The notes under the pieces were generated by a model. The model had not been told where the DNA came from and made no database searches. It worked only from the letters and a program-made list of their open reading frames with translations. The translations under genes were made by a program, and so were the position numbers. This document shows positions 39,581-40,601 of a stretch of DNA of 40,601 nucleotides, one piece after another; the first letter of the stretch is position 1; the number at the start of each line of letters is the position of its first letter. The stretch is taken from positions 1-40,601 of IMG/VR virus record IMGVR_UViG_3300011114_000214. One strand, 5' to 3'. The stretch comes from a virus.

Positions 39581-39778
39581 ATGAAATCTGGAAAATTCGC
39601 ATGGGAAACAAAGCATGAGATAGCGTTTCTTAACAAGATTGGTACCTGGGGGGCTACCCCTAATCGTTTGGCCAAATCGAAGCCTGAGTTGGTTCAGCAG
39701 TATTTGGATGCAATGTTCACCCGTAAAAACTGGGGTGATGTAGATAAAAAAAGGTTGAGGATCACTGTTTCAACATGA
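39581..39778 (+). CDS. small conserved phage protein, function unknown
   Basis: 65 residues from ATG 39581 with TGGAG upstream; a longer frame from 39491 overlaps the previous gene. MKSGKFAWETKHEIAFLNKI, then LVQQYLDAMFTRKNWGDVDK is a familiar small early phage protein pattern (F-x-W-E-T/R-x-E-I near the start; Y-L-x-x-x-x-x-R-K-x-W-x-x-V-D at the end). No activity known. Confidence 0.6.
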   Translation: MKSGKFAWETKHEIAFLNKIGTWGATPNRLAKSKPELVQQYLDAMFTRKNWGDVDKKRLRITVST

Positions 39779-39794
39779 TCGCCGGTCGAACAAG

Positions 39795-40019
39795 TTGATC
39801 CACTGGCATGGTCGCAAGTTTGAAATCGTGTCGGAGTCGGTTATAACGGTTCATCCTGACCCATTGCCAAAAAAGAAGGGGGAGAGATCAAGAGTCTACC
39901 CTCCTTCCTTCCAGTACATAGCAGTCAAGACAAAAGAGGTGAAAGATGAAAGACGAAATAAGCCCGTTCAAAGCACTAGATTACCTTCGAGACCACGCGG
40001 AGGAGTATGGACGGTGTAA
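39795..40019 (+). CDS. doubtful small basic ORF
   Basis: 74 residues from TTG 39795 with no good ribosome site. IHWHGRKFEIVSESVITVHP and FQYIAVKTKEVKDE look like protein, but the last 24 residues overlap the start of a better gene at 39946 and look out of frame. Either a real gene with a long overlap or a remnant. Confidence 0.35.
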   Translation: MIHWHGRKFEIVSESVITVHPDPLPKKKGERSRVYPPSFQYIAVKTKEVKDERRNKPVQSTRLPSRPRGGVWTV

Positions 40020-40278
40020 AGCGAATGTGATTTATCTCCAAGAGTTCCGCAAATCCAAGAAAAGTCTGCTTATGAATCAGTCGGATCTGAAGACTGAAAG
40101 CGCGAAGGAGGCTTTCGCTTACGCCCACGAGGAATACCAAGATCACCTGGCCGCGATCCGGGTTGCCATCGAGGAATACGAGTCTATGAGGTGGATGATG
40201 ATTGCAGCCCAGGCTAAGATTGATGTCTGGAGATCCTTGGAATCAAGCGCGAGAATGCTCGACAAGGCAGCAACGTGA
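39946..40278 (+). CDS. conserved early phage protein, helical
   Basis: 110 residues; GAGGTG upstream of ATG 39946. Sequence FKALDYLRDHAEEYGRCKAN, YLQEFRKSKKSLLMNQ, AYAHEEYQDHLAAIRVAIEE, MIAAQAKIDVWRSLESSARM. It is a commonly seen small protein beside recombination/replication genes in proteobacterial phages; all helix, no known activity. GTGA overlap with the next gene shows coupling. Confidence 0.7.
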   Translation: MKDEISPFKALDYLRDHAEEYGRCKANVIYLQEFRKSKKSLLMNQSDLKTESAKEAFAYAHEEYQDHLAAIRVAIEEYESMRWMMIAAQAKIDVWRSLESSARMLDKAAT

Positions 40279-40601
40279 CCAGTCATATTATTTCATTCTC
40301 TGGCGGGATGGGTTCTTTTGCGGAAGCAGAGGCTTGTGTTGCCAAGTATGGCAAGGAGAATGTAATTACTTTATTTGCCGATACCTTGATAGAGGACAAA
40401 GACTTGTACCGCTTTATGAAGCAGTGCAGCGCATTCTTAGGTTGCCAGCACATTACTATTGCAGAAGGGAGAACCCCGTTCCAGGTATTTGAGGATGTGA
40501 AGTTCATGGGGAATTCTAGGATAGACCCATGTAGCAGAATCTTAAAGAGAGACTATCTAGACAAGTTCATTACAAGGCATTGGAACTTTGATGAGGTTGA
40601 G
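40275..40601 (+). CDS. PP-loop ATPase-like protein (adenine nucleotide alpha hydrolase type), 3'-truncated
   Basis: 109 codons open to the window edge, from GTG 40275 overlapping the preceding stop (GTGA). FSGGMGSFAEAE is a PP-loop variant (SGGxGS, compare SGGKDS), followed by ITLFADTLIEDKDLYRFMKQ and RTPFQVFEDVKFMGNSRIDP then CSRILKRDYL. This fits phage proteins related to PAPS reductase/QueC/DndC-type adenylating enzymes; the C-terminal part that would tell them apart lies outside. Confidence 0.7.
   Translation, partial: MTSHIISFSGGMGSFAEAEACVAKYGKENVITLFADTLIEDKDLYRFMKQCSAFLGCQHITIAEGRTPFQVFEDVKFMGNSRIDPCSRILKRDYLDKFITRHWNFDEVE

Noticed and set aside
1-40601. Integrase, attachment sites, tRNA or rRNA genes, insertion sequences
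   Set aside because: None recognised on either strand; lysogeny therefore cannot be claimed from this window.

Overview
The window is one contiguous stretch of a tailed, short-tailed (podovirus-type) double-stranded DNA phage or prophage genome. The head module has the order and sequence signatures of the Bordetella BPP-1-like (Bbp16-Bbp19) podoviruses. A lipoprotein o-spanin embedded in an i-spanin gene, and an SSB with the bacterial DDIPF tail, point to a Gram-negative, probably proteobacterial host. Nothing in the window identifies the host more closely. No integrase, cI-size repressor, tRNA or rRNA was recognised, so lifestyle is undecided; a divergent control region with a Cro-size regulator leaves a temperate origin possible.

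Layout, left to right. (1) 1-622: the 3' end of a NinG-type recombination gene, a small DksA/TraR-type zinc finger gene and a 189-bp control region. (2) 623-9967, rightward: an HTH protein, both terminase subunits, three small paralogues sharing a TMLT...LLG C-terminus with a GNAT acetyltransferase between them, portal, staple-like and other structural proteins, a Bbp19-like protein, scaffold, major capsid protein, Bbp16-like cement protein and a strong rho-independent terminator. (3) 9981-26062: tail tube/nozzle proteins and three ejection proteins, the last a 3232-residue polyvalent protein with an ADP-ribosyltransferase-like domain, a DUF7178-like domain, an HDxFGH domain and an HExxH metallopeptidase motif. 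(4) 26117-31154: a T7-type tail fibre followed by a string of small adhesin, chaperone-remnant and cupin genes of visibly different composition. (5) 31162-32662: lysis cassette (small membrane proteins, holin-like protein, M15-type endolysin, nested spanins). (6) 38-kb divergent control region and the leftward operon 37833-32711: small genes, ERF annealase, YqaJ exonuclease, SSB, a TGT-like enzyme and a SleB-type hydrolase. (7) 37960-40601, rightward: Cro-size regulator, HTH_39-like protein, a structured RNA leader, a DUF1376 replication protein, small phage genes and a truncated PP-loop ATPase.

Read as a circular map, the rightward early genes at the right end would lead into ninG at the left end, so the window is probably a near-complete permuted genome missing a short stretch. 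The genes then form a rightward early-to-late path (regulator, replication, packaging, head, tail, ejection, host recognition, lysis) and an opposing recombination operon.

Most notable: a 160-base leader behind an extended -10 promoter whose loop is complementary at 15 of 19 positions to the stretch just before the ribosome binding site of the replication gene (resembling the architecture of phage C4 antisense RNA); a 12-15 base motif that recurs at the ends of four late genes; a probably leaderless regulator mRNA with an ACAAT/ATTGT operator; iteron-like repeats inside the replication gene; a G8 tract in a tail-fibre gene; and the giant ejected polyvalent protein. All functions are read from sequence patterns without database searches.
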